Assembly (NCBI GenBank): GCA_017306155.1
Contig: JAFKJB010000008.1
Coordinates: 1-64,000, forward strand
DNA length: 64,000 nucleotides
Source: Nitrosospira multiformis
GTDB taxonomy: Bacteria > Pseudomonadota > Gammaproteobacteria > Burkholderiales > Nitrosomonadaceae
Direction: 5' to 3'
The position numbers and the translations under genes were made by a program. The notes beneath the pieces were generated by a model, which saw only the letters and a program-made list of their open reading frames with translations, was not told the DNA's origin and did not search any database. The first letter of the stretch is position 1, and each line of letters opens with the position of its first letter. Below are positions 63,995-64,000 of the stretch, in pieces.

Positions 63995-64000
63995 ACGGTT

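Overview
The window looks like a chromosome segment of a Gram-negative betaproteobacterium. It has the outer-membrane and Lpt machinery genes (lptD, surA, lnt, an lptM-like lipoprotein), a typical betaproteobacterial run of ErpA, bactofilin, a coiled-coil membrane protein, ArgC and the S9/L13 proteins, and a type II homoserine kinase. A phosphoribulokinase gene points to a Calvin-cycle autotroph. Taken together this suggests an ammonia oxidiser of the Nitrosospira/Nitrosomonas group; that placement is inference from gene content and protein style, not from a marker gene such as amoA or 16S.

Layout. 1-245: end of an IS5-like transposase and a roughly 100-bp inverted-repeat element. 242-9481: housekeeping envelope genes (lytic transglycosylase; the lptD-surA-pdxA-rsmA operon; mpl; a DUF3617 protein). 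9630-27935: an accessory island of oxidative enzymes. 28327-36111: RNase II-like protein, TonB-like protein, aroE, mtgA, mgtE, lysA and the lptM-like gene. 36112-37153: an AT-rich insert with one unknown membrane protein. 37154-45409: lnt, then glyQ-glyS-gmhB-plsC-ygjP-like genes, and an orphan histidine kinase. 45611-52348: M23 peptidase, anmK, erpA, bactofilin, coiled-coil protein, argC, rpsI, rplM. 52716-63994: prk, a uvrD-like helicase, a membrane protein, thrB, DUF2782, a LOG-family protein, polA, and the rpsP-rimM-trmD-rplS operon.

The island at 9630-27935 is the remarkable part. Four transcription units carry: (a) tyrosinase, an 881-residue lipoprotein with two c-type haem motifs, and a Tat-signal GMC flavoprotein; (b) a small conserved protein, a membrane protein with a duplicated domain, a DyP-type peroxidase and a catalase-related haem protein; (c) a cyclooxygenase-like haem peroxidase followed by a lipoxygenase; (d) a subtilisin-like protease and an alpha/beta hydrolase. 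The lipoxygenase has all five expected iron ligands including the C-terminal isoleucine, and a glycine at the Coffa position that predicts R stereochemistry. The catalase-related protein has the Thr-His distal pair of coral allene oxide synthase. The cyclooxygenase homologue keeps the catalytic Tyr, the proximal His and the aspirin-site Ser, but has Asp where the distal peroxidase His should be. Together these look like a bacterial oxylipin (lipid hydroperoxide) pathway built from families best known in animals; no product is proven by sequence alone.

Many start codons here are TTG or GTG, and several genes overlap by four bases (ATGA, GTGA, TTGA), which helped to choose starts. No tRNA, rRNA or CRISPR array was seen.
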